Source: Bipolaris cookei
Taxonomy: Eukaryota > Ascomycota > Dothideomycetes > Pleosporales > Pleosporaceae
DNA length: 42,269 nt
Direction: 5' to 3'
NCBI GenBank assembly: GCA_002286855.1
Contig: NRSV01000126.1
Coordinates: forward strand, 1 to 42,269
The first letter of the stretch is position 1. Every line of letters starts with the position of its first letter. The notes under the pieces were generated by a model. That model was not told the DNA's origin and did not search any database. It saw only the letters and a list, made by a program, of their open reading frames with translations. The translations under genes and the position numbers were made by a program. Shown here one piece after another: positions 22,701 through 33,304 of the stretch.

Positions 22701-23326
22701 GATGGCGACTGACGCCTGTGTGAAGCGGGCGGGAAGTAACTGTCAGGGGTGTTTCGTCGAGGCAGCCGATCGTGGTCAGAGGTATGAGGGCGAGGCGAGT
22801 ATGCCCTTGCTGACGGCCGGCCCGAGGAATCTGCACGTCGTGTTGGCGACCTGGAGCGCACTGTGCTGCGACTCCGCGGCCGTTTTACGCGTTTGGATGA
22901 TGGCCTAGGGGATGGGGAGCGACTGTGGTAGTGTTTCGAGGATGGCGTCGTGTCGTGACGGTGATGGTGATGGTGATGGTGGTGATGGTGTCGACGATGG
23001 GGGTGGGCAACCCTGTCTGCACTGGCTTCCCTCTCTGAGCCTCGATAGCGATCCTCCTTCGAGGCGCTCCGACTTCGCCGACGCGTGCGGTCCCTATCGA
23101 GGCTTTTGTCGCGCGAATGGCCTCGCCCGTGTTTGCCTGATGAGCGAGCGTCGTGATCGTGGGCGCGATGCCTGGAATGATGTCTGCCCGCCCGTGGTGC
23201 TGGTGACGATGTCCGAGGGTCGTAGCTGCGGTCCCGGTGGCGGTCTTTGGGACGTTCCCTAGCTCGGTCAGGCGATGCCTCAGTTCTCCGCTCGTCTATA
23301 TCCTGAGCCCGTCGCAGGGCAGCCAT
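19746..23326 (-). CDS. CTK1: CTD kinase catalytic subunit (Ctk1 / CDK12-like), 1161 aa with RS-rich N-terminus
   Basis: Exons 23326-22083, 22037-20774 and 20723-19746; introns of 45 and 50 bp. Residues 1-400 are Arg/Ser-rich (RSRSPSPR- and RTRSRSRASRR-like dipeptides) with a run of about ten His near residue 120. A Gly/Gln/Asn/Tyr-rich part and an Arg-Asp-rich part (RDPRDRDFRDPRD) follow. The kinase domain starts near residue 800: glycine loop GSGTYG, Lys826 in VALKKIR, a PVTAIRE helix, HRD at 917-919, DFG at 937-939 and the activation segment DYTNRVITIWYRSPELLLG. PVTAIRE and the RS region fit Ctk1/CDK12, which phosphorylates Ser2 of the RNA polymerase II CTD with a cyclin-K-like partner in the nucleus. 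The C-terminus is Lys/Glu-rich. Bur1/CDK9 is the alternative, less likely given the RS domain. Confidence 0.88.
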
Positions 23327-25319
23327 AGAGGCAAGAGGATCATCAGAAGTTGCAAGGTTGCAGCATCAAAAGTTTCGCGGGTCAGAGCCACAGCCTAGCC
23401 GAGCAGGAAGGAACTCTATCTCCGAACCCCCCAGCCGTTGATCAGATAGTGAGAGAGAAAAGAAAAAGAGATGCCACTGCAACTGGTCCGAAAGACAAGC
23501 CGGAATGCGCTGCCTGATGTCAGTGCACTTCTGAATGATGCTGTTGTGGCTGCAGACGCTACTGTTGCAGTGCCTTTGCACCGGCCGGTCCTTTCGCTTG
23601 CAGCTATCGATGACGCCAAGGCCTCGTGACAAGGAGGCCCTCCTCCAAAGGGTGCATCCCCATCCAAACCCAAACCCCGTCCCTTCAGTCTCGAGTCCTA
23701 GTGTGCTTGCATGCTGCGTGCTGCGTGCTGCCCACGGCCGTCTTCCGGAGTGTCTGTCTACTTTCCATCTTCTGGCTGCTGTGCATCAAGGGCAGGCCGC
23801 CAGGCTTCACGACAACTATCTACTGCATGCAAAAGCGACACAACCGACTCATGGCAGACAACCCATACTGCGAAGCCTTCATAGAAGGTAGTTCCTTCAT
23901 CCCGTGTAGGATTCAAAAACAGGTTGAGGACTTCTAACCGGAATATACGTGTTGGCAAGCGCCTGCATACGAGTCGAGGGGGTTGGATTTCCGCGGATGG
24001 TCAAAATGAAAGCTGAGTTGATCTCCGCTAGGCCGTGGATGTGGTCCGATGTTGAATACCGTGGGCTCATGCGAGCGAGGCAGTCCACTACGGGAGGGAA
24101 TGCAGCATATGCTCGTGTCCACGAGGAAGCATGGAGCAGGAGCAACAAAAAGGTGTAGGGCGAATGCGCCATGATCCCACAGACAGCAACATGCGGCTTA
24201 AGGCCACTGAGTATAGTTGCAGCCGACTTGCTTTACCAAGAGAAGACTCCCAACAAGACCATCTTCCATATATCGTGACCGAAGGAGCCGGGAAACCAAC
24301 AAAATCCCCGCCCAAATGACAATATTCTGAGCACACGGCTGGGACACGCGAAGCTGCGTGATGGACGGTTGCGGGGACACACCCAGCCGTGACCGATAGG
24401 CGACGACGGCTGACAGTTATTGACCTTCCCACCTATTCACCGATAGTGATGCAGTATACATCAGAGGCGCGACATGGAGAAGAATTAGTAACTAGTTATG
24501 CGGTGATGCGCGGCGGGTAAGTGACTCCCTAGAGTGGTGCAATGAGGGCGCGTCCAAAGACACTTCGTAGACTCTCATATAGTATAGTAGTAGCAGTACA
24601 TATGATAGCGTCCTCAGTCCTGCCGCGATAGGCGCAAGCCGGTAGTGTTGTCGCCTGCTTTGCGATGTACTGTGGGCGAAGAAGCACGAGCGCATCTTCT
24701 GTTGCTGGGAATGGCGGTAAGATGGGACTGCGGAGTAAAGTTGCGAGCAGGCCAAAGCCTTTCTGCGAGGGCGCCAGATATCGCCAACCACCTCATCTTC
24801 GCCGTCTGCCCCTCATTGTAATCATGGCAGTCGTTGTCATCACCGTCATCGCTGCACCATAAAAAAACAGAAAGAAGAAAAGCCGGCCGAAAGGATGATG
24901 GGCATGTGTGGCTGCGGCGAAGTGTATTGATGGGGGAGAGTGGGGTGGGTAGAAGGGGTGTTGTTAGAGTGCAGCAGAGAGCCGGGCGCTCCCTCCTGGT
25001 CTGGATACAGCCCGCTCTGGTTCGTGTCACGTGCACATCCAGCAGTATAGTGTGGCGTCATGTCATGGCACGCTAAGCCGCATTTCGCCGGGGTTAGGAC
25101 AAAGTTATTCGCATGCAGTCATATGGACCGGCGCGACTAGGAATTCACAGGAACCATGTATTACCGGGTCATTTCTCATCTTTTGGCAACTTTGCCTTTG
25201 ACCTCTTCCACAGGTCTGATCTAGTCATACTCCTACATAAGTATATCGACATACTGAGTATAGCCCAATCGTTTGATCACGAAACCTTATTGCGATATCC
25301 CCACAACCCCCCCGCCATC
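23327..25319. other. Intergenic between divergent kinase and FolE genes
   Basis: 2 kb. Several frames of 60-140 codons exist on both strands, but they overlap, lack domains and follow composition. I support none. The last 200 bp are the likely FolE promoter; the frame upstream of the FolE ATG is open by chance. Confidence 0.4.
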
Positions 25320-26382
25320 ATGGACGCCGACACGACCAAACCACATTCCGCTGTGCCGACACACATGGTGAATGGAGGCTTGCCGCTTAGACTTACGACC
25401 GAGGCTCGCGACAAGAAGGAACGGGAAAATCTCTTCAATGCCATTGAGACGTCCAACCGGGGCCGGCAGGTGGTAAATTTCGACGGGCCGACTGGTTATT
25501 TCCCCGCAAAGGCTTTTTCAGTAAACAACAATGGTGGCAGTGCGGACAGCGGACTTGAAATGAGCAACGGCCACATGGAGCACGAATCCGAGGGCGAGGA
25601 TGCCGTCGTTCAAACGCCCCTTGCGACGAGCCGCGCCCACAGCCCATATACCCAACATCCGACGATTGACTTTGACGGGCTTAGCTGGCCTAGCAAGGGC
25701 ACACGGCATCGGAAGGAGGCGACAGACGAAGAGAAGGCGGAGAACCTGAGGAAGCTGTCGGGCGCTGTACGGACAATGCTCGAGTGTCTGGGTGAGGATC
25801 CTGATCGCGAGGGTCTGCTGGACACACCCGAGCGGTACGCAAAGGCGCTGCTCTTCTTCACCAAGGGCTACGAGGAGAACCTGCGGGATATTGTTAATGG
25901 AGCCGTCTTTCACGAAGACCACGACGAACTGGTGATTGTAAGAGACATTGAGATATTTTCGCTGTGCGAGCACCACCTGGTGCCCTTTACTGGAAAAGTG
26001 AGTACACATGTTGCTTTCCCTGACTTGAGATCATTTGGCTGGATGGAGGAACATTTTAACTGACTGCTGTTCACATTAGATGCACATTGGCTACATCCCC
26101 AACCGCCGCGTCATCGGCCTGTCGAAGCTGGCCCGCATCGCCGAAATGTTTGCCCGCCGGTTCCAAGTGCAAGAGCGACTGACCAAGCAAGTTGCGCTGG
26201 CACTTTCCGAGATGCTGCAGCCACAGGGCGTTGCGGTGGTGGTGGAGTCAAGCCATCTTTGCATGGTGATGCGCGGGGTTCAGAAGACGGGTGCTACAAC
26301 CACTACAAGCTGTATGCTTGGTTGCATGCGTTCGCGGGAAAAGACTCGCCAGGAGTTTCTCAACCTTATCAACAGGAGATAG
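25320..26382 (+). CDS. FOL2: GTP cyclohydrolase I, 326 aa
   Basis: Exons 25320-25997 and 26080-26382; intron of 82 bp. ATG 25320 (MDADTTKPHSAVPTHM) stands in a good context (GCCATCATGGAC). About 130 residues of low-complexity N-terminus precede the catalytic domain, which starts near EEKAENLRKLSGAVRTMLECLG. Zinc ligands are Cys216 and His219 in SLCEHHLVPF, and Cys287 in HLCMVMRGVQKTGA; the His219-Cys287 spacing equals that of the bacterial enzyme. The enzyme makes 7,8-dihydroneopterin triphosphate from GTP, the first step of folate and pterin synthesis in the cytosol. Fungal enzymes often carry such an N-terminal extension. It converges with the methyltransferase gene (321 bp apart). Confidence 0.93.
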
Positions 26383-26703
26383 AAGCGTGGGGCCTCAGTT
26401 ACAAGACAATTGGCGTTAGTGTTCAGGATCCGGCGTTCTGCAGGGGGTGGGGAGTTCATCACTCTGACTGGGCGGGCATATTGCGTTGCATGACACAGAC
26501 GCGTAAGCCTTTCAACAGGTTGTGTTTCTTTTTTACTTTTTCTCTTCTTCTTCGTCTTTCTTGTCCATTTTCTTCAACATGCGTGCCACACACACGAGGC
26601 AACGTATCGTCAGATAGACAAAATCTTGAATTCATGCCAGATGTTGTTCGCTATGAGATGGAAAGTTACATTGGAAAAAACGAGCGCATCATGGCAAATA
26701 CGC

Positions 26704-28230
26704 TCATGGCTTTGGTGGCTTCTGGCCATAAACCAACGACACTTCCTGATAGGCATGGATGCGTCGATCACGCAAGGCCTGGCGCATCAGAGCCAAGTAT
26801 ACTTGGACTTCTTCGATGGTCCACTTCATAATGGTGGTGAGTAGATAGATGCTCCACCCTTCTATACCTTGCTCCCAGTTGATGCGGTTGTAAAGGCCAA
26901 GCTCCTTGAAGCGCTTGTCCGCAGGCCAGCCACCAATAGGTAGTTTCCAGCGATATTCAACAACGTTGATGAAGCCGGCAGCCTCGATACCAGCCTTGGC
27001 CTCGTCGACGATGCGCAGCGATTTTCCAAACTTCTCGCCAAGTTCAATCGAAATCTTGCCCCACTTGTCAAAGATGGAGTCAGGTGTCACAGTGCCGTCG
27101 TCGGATTTGGGAACAACAGACATTTCGAGTTGTTCAAACCAACCACCGGGCTGGAGGTGACTGGTAGGATAGAATTAGCAGTGCAGGGAAAGGTGGAAAC
27201 GAGGCATGGTGACATACTCGAGTGCTTCTTGGTAGAACTTGGGCCAATCAGCAACACAACCAAAGAGAGATCGTGCGTGAATGAGATCGAAGCTCTCTTT
27301 GCGGAATAGCCAAGGCTCAGTGAAGTCATCGACCTCGAAGCGGAGGTTAGGGGGTATCATGGAGGGTTGTGTGGGGCTGAGGTCGGTTCCCAGCACCTAT
27401 GTCATGTAATTAGAGCACAGTCGGGGGTGAATGTTTGTTGACTCTAGACACGGACCTCGCACGAGGGGAATCTGTCGGCAAAATCACTGTGGACTGTGTG
27501 TTAGTTTGAGGGACAGAGATGGGCGAGAGACTGACATTGCCCATATTCCTGTCAAGTTAGTCTGAGGCGGCCGGTCAGGTGGGTTGTTGGTGGTTGCATA
27601 CCGGTGCCAGTGCCCAAGTCCAATACACGCTAGAAGAAAGGGACGAAGAGTCAATATGGGTGTCCAAGCATGGCAGCCATGGTGGGACGTACCATTGGGT
27701 CTTTGGTCAATGGGGCCATGTACAGTTCGCCATCGAGGAGGAGGAGACATATGTGGTGGCTATGGCGGTACAGTCAACATGCCAGTACATGGTCACGGGC
27801 AGGGCGGGTGCAGTGCATACACAATGTCGAGCTGCTCGGCCTGCATCTCATCATTGGGCCCCCCTGTCGCGCAGTCAATAGGCAAAGTACTTGGGTAAAG
27901 CAGCGGAATGGGACTAGTAGGGCAGGACAGGTGAGCGCACAGTATGAGCCTTCCTTGTAGGCATGGTAGCGGCGGCCGTTGCGGTACTTGTAATTGACAA
28001 CGGCCGACTTGAGCGATGTCGTCTCGCTGTAACAGGTGAAGTTAGAGGCGGCTCCTTGATCAATGGCCGATGACAGATGATGGTGCAAACTTACGAAGCC
28101 GAGTCATCGCCAAAGGCCGAATCCGTCTCATCCGAGTCCTGGGCGAGGGTTAATCTCAGAGGCGGGACAGACACGGGCACAGGCGCAGCTGACGGCTTAC
28201 AAGGGCGATTTGGGCGCCAATGTCAGCCAT
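26704..28230 (-). CDS. SAM-dependent TAM/LaeA-type methyltransferase, 325 aa, ten exons
   Basis: Exons (minus strand): 28230-28201, 28138-28095, 28026-27941, 27863-27821, 27759-27693, 27629-27602, 27548-27536, 27486-27456, 27396-27218, 27160-26704. All junctions are GT-AG and the sum keeps one frame. The start reads MADIGAQIAL. YKYRNGRRYHAYKEGSY is the N-terminal signature of fungal TAM-domain methyltransferases. Motif I is RVLDLGTGTGIWA (from residue 91), then VLGTDLSPTQPSMIPPNL, FDLIHARSLFG and LQPGGWFEQLEM. Relatives include LaeA, a nuclear regulator of secondary metabolism, and many small-molecule methyltransferases; the substrate here is unknown. The very small exons (28, 13 and 31 nt) across motif I are unusual. 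The gene diverges from the P450 gene. Confidence 0.85.
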
Positions 28231-28966
28231 GGGCGACAGGGAGCAAGGCAACAGTGAAGGGGGTGTTGGAGGGGATGATGCAGGTGGTGAGGGCCAGCGT
28301 GCAGTAAGTATGTGTGTGTGTGTGCGTGTGGGAGGGAGGGGAATGGAGTGAGTGCTATGGCCCAAGCCTCGCTTCGCCTCTCGCCCTCTGGTCAGGCAGG
28401 TGCAGCCCAGCCAGCCAGCCAGCCAGCCAGTCCATAGCCAGTCCACAGCCAGGCCAGCAGGTAAGTAATCGTTCACACGGCTCGGCACGTTTGCATCCGC
28501 ATGTGGGCCTTGGCGTGTTCATCTGTACCCGCCGGATCCATACATCCACGCTCTATCTACGTACATTACATACCACACACCCTACCTAGGCCTCGACTCC
28601 TTCGCCCCCCTCGCTCCCCTGCACACACGCCAGTAATATTACACAGTACGGTTAGGTACCACCCCTAGTATCACCATGTAGCTTACATGCTCCTGGCACT
28701 CGACTTGTACCGCCCCGCTCCGCGTTCGCGATGCGGCGCCCAAATCATCCTCTCGCCTATCGCTCCCATGTGCACAGTGCTCTGTCCACACCAAACGGCG
28801 GATGGCTCTGGTTGGTCATTGTCGCACGTAATCTACTCGACCTTTTGCGCAGACGTCATGGAGCTTGCGACGCAATCAGGAAAAGCTGAGGCTCAGAATG
28901 CACTGACAATATCGTACAACTAACTTGTTGCCCTTCTTTCTCCCTTCTTCCCGCGGCACGATCCCA
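28231..28966. promoter_or_regulatory. Shared divergent promoter region with GT and AGCC microsatellites
   Basis: The methyltransferase start (28230, minus) and the P450 start (28967, plus) face away from each other across 736 bp. The interval contains a TG-rich tract (about 28310-28330) and an AGCC tandem of five units (about 28411-28431), with a few near-copies after it. No further frame is supported. The layout could allow joint control of both genes; no transcription-factor site was identified. Confidence 0.5.
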
Positions 28967-30869
28967 ATGCCAATGTCCCTACTCACCCACGCACCCGACT
29001 CGACGGTACTACTCTCCGCCGCCCTGGCCGCCCTGGCCGCCTATGTCGTGGCCGCCCTGACGTACAACATCTACCTGCACCCACTCGCCAGGTTTCGCGG
29101 TCCGCCACTGGCTGGCGCCACTGTCTACTGGAAGGCCTACATTGAATGCATCGCAAACCGATCCTTTTGCCACTACCTAGTCGACCTGCATGCTCGCTAC
29201 GGCGACGTCGTTCGTGTCGGCCCCAATGAGGCAAGCAAGCAAGCAAGCAAGCATTCATTGCTTGCATCCATCTACTTACGCCCACGCCCCGTGCCACAAT
29301 GCTGACAAGCTTCGAATAGCTCCACTTTGCCAACCCCCAAGCCTACCATGACATTTACAACAACAAGAACCGATGGGACAAGGAGGCCCGTCTTTACAAG
29401 AGCTTCAACGAGGACAGGTCCAGCTTCGGCTTCCTCACCTATGCCGAGGCCAAGGACCGCAAGCACGTCCTGAACCCCTCCTTCTCTCAAGCCGCCATTC
29501 GCAGTGCAGAGGGCCTATGTGTCGACAAGATCAAAGCTCTGTGTACCGCCTTTGAGCGCCAAGCCAGAGCTTGCAAGCCCACTGACCTCTTCTACGCCTT
29601 CCGCTGCATGAGCGTCGATGTCATTACAACGCTGTGCTTTGGCAGTCCCATTCACGCCGTCGATGCTCCAGACTTCAACGCTCCCATTGTCGTAGCCCTC
29701 GACGCATCAACTCCCGTTGCCCTCTACTTCAAGTATTCTGATCTCTTCAAAAACTTCATCTTGAAATGCCCCCCGAAGCTCTCCAGGATTCTTAGCCCCT
29801 TGACGGCGGGCTTGATTGACCTCAACCAGGTATGCTGCCTTCCCGTCCCCTACCTGATTACAAAACCTAAACCAAGAAAACAAAAGAACAAGCAATTTCC
29901 GCTGCTGACAATCACGTAGCTACTCATGCAGCAGATCAACGACCTGACCAATGACCCGGAAAAACTCAAACTCCTTCCGCACAATATGACCATCTTCCAC
30001 CGCCTGATGGATCCCGAAGCCCATCGTGACAAAAAGGTTCCCTCTGCTGACAGCTTGTACGAGGAGACGCAAGCACTCATGTTCGGAGGTGCAGATACGA
30101 CCGGAAATACTCTCATGGTTGGCTCTTTCCATTTGCTAAAAGACCCCACAAGATTGCAAAAATTCAAGACGGAACTCCTGGAACATTGGCCTTCACTCCA
30201 GAATGGAGAGCCTAAGCTAAAAGACTTGGAAGATTTGCCATACCTGAATGCCGTCATCAAGGAATCGCTGAGGCTCTCGTCCGGTGTCACCGCTGGCCTA
30301 CTGCGCGTGGTACCTGCAACCGGCGCAACCATAGCAGGAAAGGCCGTACCACCAAGCGTATGTACATTCTCAACTCCAGCTTACGACAAATTATCTGCTG
30401 ATTGTGCAACAGACTATTGTGTCATGTGGTAGCACCTTTGTCCATTACAATGCAGACATATTCCCCGAACCAGACAAGTTCGTTCCCGAACGCTGGCTTG
30501 AGACACCCGAGCTGGATAACTGGCTGGTCGCTTTCTCGCGTGGTCCGCGAATGTGCTTGGGTATCAAGTAAGTTTGATCCAAATCGTAATTTTTCCATTA
30601 TAATTGTAGGGCCAAAACTAATATGCTCCAGCCTTGCGTGGGCCGAACTGCGCCTAACATTCGCCCATGTCTTTCGCAAGTTCGACATGATTGTCCCAAC
30701 GCAACTGTACGTCTCCCGTCATCCGCCCAGCCATTCCGTTTCTACTTTGGTGTCTTCATATCATATGCTGACTATATACAGGCCAGAAACGCTCTTATGG
30801 CGGGATGTTTTTTTGCCGTATTACTATAGCGAACACTTACAGGTCAACATGCGCCCTGTAGACGCGTAG
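28967..30869 (+). CDS. Cytochrome P450 monooxygenase, 509 aa, six exons
   Basis: Exons 28967-29230, 29320-29829, 29920-30357, 30413-30567, 30632-30706, 30782-30869. The first intron starts with GC and ends with AG; the others are GT-AG. An N-terminal membrane anchor (LLSAALAALAAYVVAALTYN) is followed by the Pro-rich hinge HPLARFRGPP. Core motifs are intact: I-helix GGADTTGNT (about 314-322), ExxR in KESLR (373-376), PERW, and the haem loop FSRGPRMCLG with Cys452. It should therefore be a functional ER-bound oxygenase. Local sequence (VRVGPNELHFANPQAYHDIY) recalls the trichodiene-oxygenase-like group of fungal P450s, but I would not assign a substrate. The first ATG is used; a second follows two codons later. 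Confidence 0.87.
29231..29319 (+). other. GC-AG intron made of a GCAA repeat and hairpin
   Basis: The donor reads GAG|GCAAGC, so the intron begins with GC, not GT, and its first 22 bases are a GCAA tandem. GCAAGCA...TGCTTGC forms a 7-bp stem just after it. The acceptor is GAATAG|CTCCAC. Splicing here joins VRVGPNE to LHFANPQ, which is the natural P450 sequence. The same AAGC unit is abundant in the hAT element at 37.5-38.7 kb. Confidence 0.7.
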
Positions 30870-31211
30870 GCCGTTCGCGAGCTGGATGCTCAAGCAAGCA
30901 TTTCTACATGTCGATTAGCAAAGCAAGGAAGCGAATAGGTACAAGACTCGAGAGAAAAATGATCTTAGGCGCCGGAAGCTCTATGCTCTAATATTAATAC
31001 ATTGTACACAAGCGAGTCGGCGGTGCTTGTGATGGCGATGTGCTGGATCAAAAATGACACCAGACTGCGCTAATCGTACATTGCATACCAAAAGGCGCCT
31101 TTGCCTTGTTCATCATCATTAACCTCTTTTTTTTGCCTCTTTGTGAATCCACAGGCTATCTGGGGCTGCATACGATGCGCCAGAATCGTGAGCCTACCCG
31201 AAGCGCTGCTA

Positions 31212-31256
31212 CAGTAGCGGGTCAATCAACGCCCCGGGTCAGTCAACGTCCCACCC
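31212..31256 (+). repeat. Left terminal inverted repeat of the pogo element
   Basis: 45 bp, matching the right end in reverse complement except one T/C difference at position 38. Preceded by target TA. Confidence 0.9.
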
Positions 31257-31301
31257 CAACACCATGACAACAAAACTTCAAAGCGGCACTACTCCACCAA
31301 T

Positions 31302-33152
31302 ATGGATCCGATTCAAGAAGTGATTGAATATATCGAATCGCGCAAGCCAGGAGATGATTTCTCGTACAGCAAAGTTGCTGCCCAGTTTGGTGTTGAGCGC
31401 AGTACGCTCGCTCGAAGGCACCAGGGTGTGCACGACCGGCGCGGGGTCTCCCATCGATCCCTACACCCAGAACACGAAGCCGAGCTTGTACGATACATCA
31501 AAACGCTTACTGAACGACGTTTGCCACCTACAAAAGTAATGGTACAGCAGTTTGCCAGCCAACTGGCTGGCAAACCGGTCTCCGAAAGCTGGGTTAAACG
31601 GTTCCTCCGCCGTCATCCCAACCATCTCATCTCTCGCTCGGGCAAAGCCATGGCCAAGGAGCGGACCAAAGCTGATTCAGGAGCCAAGTACAGCTTGTAT
31701 TTCAAGCTGTTACATGAAAAGATGGAGGAGTACAACGTACAACCAACACATATATTCAATATGGACGAAAAGGGGTTTCAACTTGGCCGGGTTGGCAGAA
31801 CAAATCGTGTATTCGACAAGAAGCTCTACGAGGCAAAAGGGGTAAGGCAAGCACTTGAAGATGGCTCCAGCGAGTGGATAACGGTGATAGCTTGTATTTG
31901 TTCGGATGGCAAAGCTTTGAGTCTAACTCTCATCTTCCAGGGAGCCAACGGAGCTGTTCAATCGAGCTGGGTTGATGCTGTACAAGCAGGAGAACACTCA
32001 GTATTTACTACGTCATCACCCTCTGGCTGGAGCAACAACGATATTGGGTTAGCTTGGCTCAAGGGAGTGTTTGAGAGAGAAACCAGACGGCATGCTTCAA
32101 CCGGGTATCGATTACTACTCCTTGATGGCCACGGATCACACGTAACCATGGAATTTATTGAGTATTGCCACGACCACAAGATCCTCTTATTTGTATTTCC
32201 CCCTCACGCTACCCATACGCTTCAACCACTTGATGTGGTGATGTTCAAACCCCTCTCGAACGCTTACTCAACTCAGTTGGCTGGATACCTCCAGGACAGC
32301 CAGGGGTTGCTCAATTTGACCAAAGGAGAATTCTTCCCGCTCTTCAAGAGGTCCTGGACCTCTGTATTCAAACCTCCACTTATCCAGAGGTCGTTTGAAG
32401 CCACCGGTATATACCCACCTAACCCAGACGCTGTACTCAAGAAGTTTGCCAAGGAAGCTTCAGATTCTGAGAGCAGCCAGTCAGTCCTCTCCGGTGAGGA
32501 TTGGCTTAAGCTCAAGTCAATCGTACGCCGTGAGGTGAAGGATCAGGGCAGTAAGGACGTCAAGAAGCTTCAACGAAGTTTGTGCCACATCGCAGCTCAA
32601 AACAGTATACTCCATGAGGAGATCAGGGGCCTCAGGCAGTCTCTAGCCATCAAGGAGAGGCGACCAAAGCAGTCCTTCACCCTCCAGCTTGATGAGGACG
32701 AGGTTTACCACGGGGGAGCCAAACTGTGGTCGCCCAGGAGTGTACAACGAGCTCGCGATCGTCGGGCATTACAACAACAACAACAGGAGCTTGAGAAGCT
32801 TCAAAAAGCCAAGCAAGCCGAGATCAAGAAGGCAGCTCGCGATTGTGAGCTTCAACTCAAAGCTGTGAAGCGTGTTGAGCGGGAGAGACGGGCGGAGGAG
32901 AAGAGGAAGGAGGACGCTGCAAAACTGGCTAAGAAACAACACCAGGAGCTCATCAACAATACTAAAAAGCTTATACAAGTGTCCCAAAAGGGTAAGCGCA
33001 AAGATTCAACAGCTTATAAGCCAGCTGCAAAGCGTCAGAAACGTGTTGGGGGTGGTACAGCTTCTGTGAGAGCCCGGGTAGTTGCACAGCCAGTTCCACC
33101 TAAAACCACCAGAACGCGAACAATCCGCCGCCCAAAAAAAGATTTAGACTAG
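31302..33152 (+). CDS. Pogo/Fot1 transposase, DD35D, 616 aa, apparently intact
   Basis: A single exon within the element. Residues 1-45 form a psq-like helix-turn-helix (FSYSKVAAQFGVERSTLARR). Residues 50-110 form a CENP-B/Tc5-type DNA-binding domain (PVSESWVKRFLRRHP). The DDE_1 endonuclease core has Asp155 in IFNMDEKGF, Asp275 in LLLLDGHGSH and Asp311 in HTLQPLDVVMFKPL; 35 residues lie between the last two. The C-terminal 200 residues are a charged coiled coil with a Gln run (about residues 489-493) and basic clusters (RKDSTAYKPAAKRQKR) able to act as nuclear signal. The protein cuts and rejoins DNA at TA sites. No stop, frameshift or missing catalytic residue is seen, unlike every other element in the window. 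Confidence 0.93.
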   Translation: MDPIQEVIEYIESRKPGDDFSYSKVAAQFGVERSTLARRHQGVHDRRGVSHRSLHPEHEAELVRYIKTLTERRLPPTKVMVQQFASQLAGKPVSESWVKRFLRRHPNHLISRSGKAMAKERTKADSGAKYSLYFKLLHEKMEEYNVQPTHIFNMDEKGFQLGRVGRTNRVFDKKLYEAKGVRQALEDGSSEWITVIACICSDGKALSLTLIFQGANGAVQSSWVDAVQAGEHSVFTTSSPSGWSNNDIGLAWLKGVFERETRRHASTGYRLLLLDGHGSHVTMEFIEYCHDHKILLFVFPPHATHTLQPLDVVMFKPLSNAYSTQLAGYLQDSQGLLNLTKGEFFPLFKRSWTSVFKPPLIQRSFEATGIYPPNPDAVLKKFAKEASDSESSQSVLSGEDWLKLKSIVRREVKDQGSKDVKKLQRSLCHIAAQNSILHEEIRGLRQSLAIKERRPKQSFTLQLDEDEVYHGGAKLWSPRSVQRARDRRALQQQQQELEKLQKAKQAEIKKAARDCELQLKAVKRVERERRAEEKRKEDAAKLAKKQHQELINNTKKLIQVSQKGKRKDSTAYKPAAKRQKRVGGGTASVRARVVAQPVPPKTTRTRTIRRPKKDLD

Positions 33153-33259
33153 CGCAAAGTCTTCGCAGGCTATTATATAGTATAAATCCACTTTTGCACA
33201 ATTTTGTCACGTTTTGTTGAGGCGTTACAGCTGCAATACTCATGAAGCTGTTGTGTTGT

Positions 33260-33304
33260 GGGTGGGGCGTTGACTGACCCGGGGCGTTGATTGACCCGCT
33301 ACTG
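33260..33304 (-). repeat. Right terminal inverted repeat of the pogo element
   Basis: Reverse complement of the left end, with one difference; followed by target TA at 33305-33306. Confidence 0.9.

Larger units (their letters stand above)
31212..33304 (+). mobile_element. Complete Fot1/pogo-type Tc1-mariner transposon, 2093 bp
   Basis: The ends are inverted repeats of 45 bp (31212-31256 and 33260-33304) with one mismatch, starting CAGTAGCGGGTCAATCAACG. The element is flanked by TA on both sides (31210-31211 and 33305-33306), the target duplication of this superfamily. Each end contains two related 17-bp units in tandem (GGGTCAATCAACGCCCC, then GGGTCAGTCAACG plus CCCC or TCCC), likely transposase binding sites. 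Inside is one uninterrupted transposase gene. It looks autonomous. Confidence 0.93.

Noticed and set aside
23366..25076. Several frames of 60-140 codons on both strands between the kinase and FolE genes
   Set aside because: They overlap each other, have no domain, signal peptide or codon bias, and lie in the promoter region of two divergent genes.
28310..28445. TG and AGCC repeats considered as a CRISPR-like or satellite array
   Set aside because: They are simple microsatellites without spacers.
25320..30869. FolE, methyltransferase and P450 as a biosynthetic gene cluster
   Set aside because: No synthase or backbone gene is present, and FolE is a housekeeping enzyme. Only the methyltransferase-P450 pair deserves notice.
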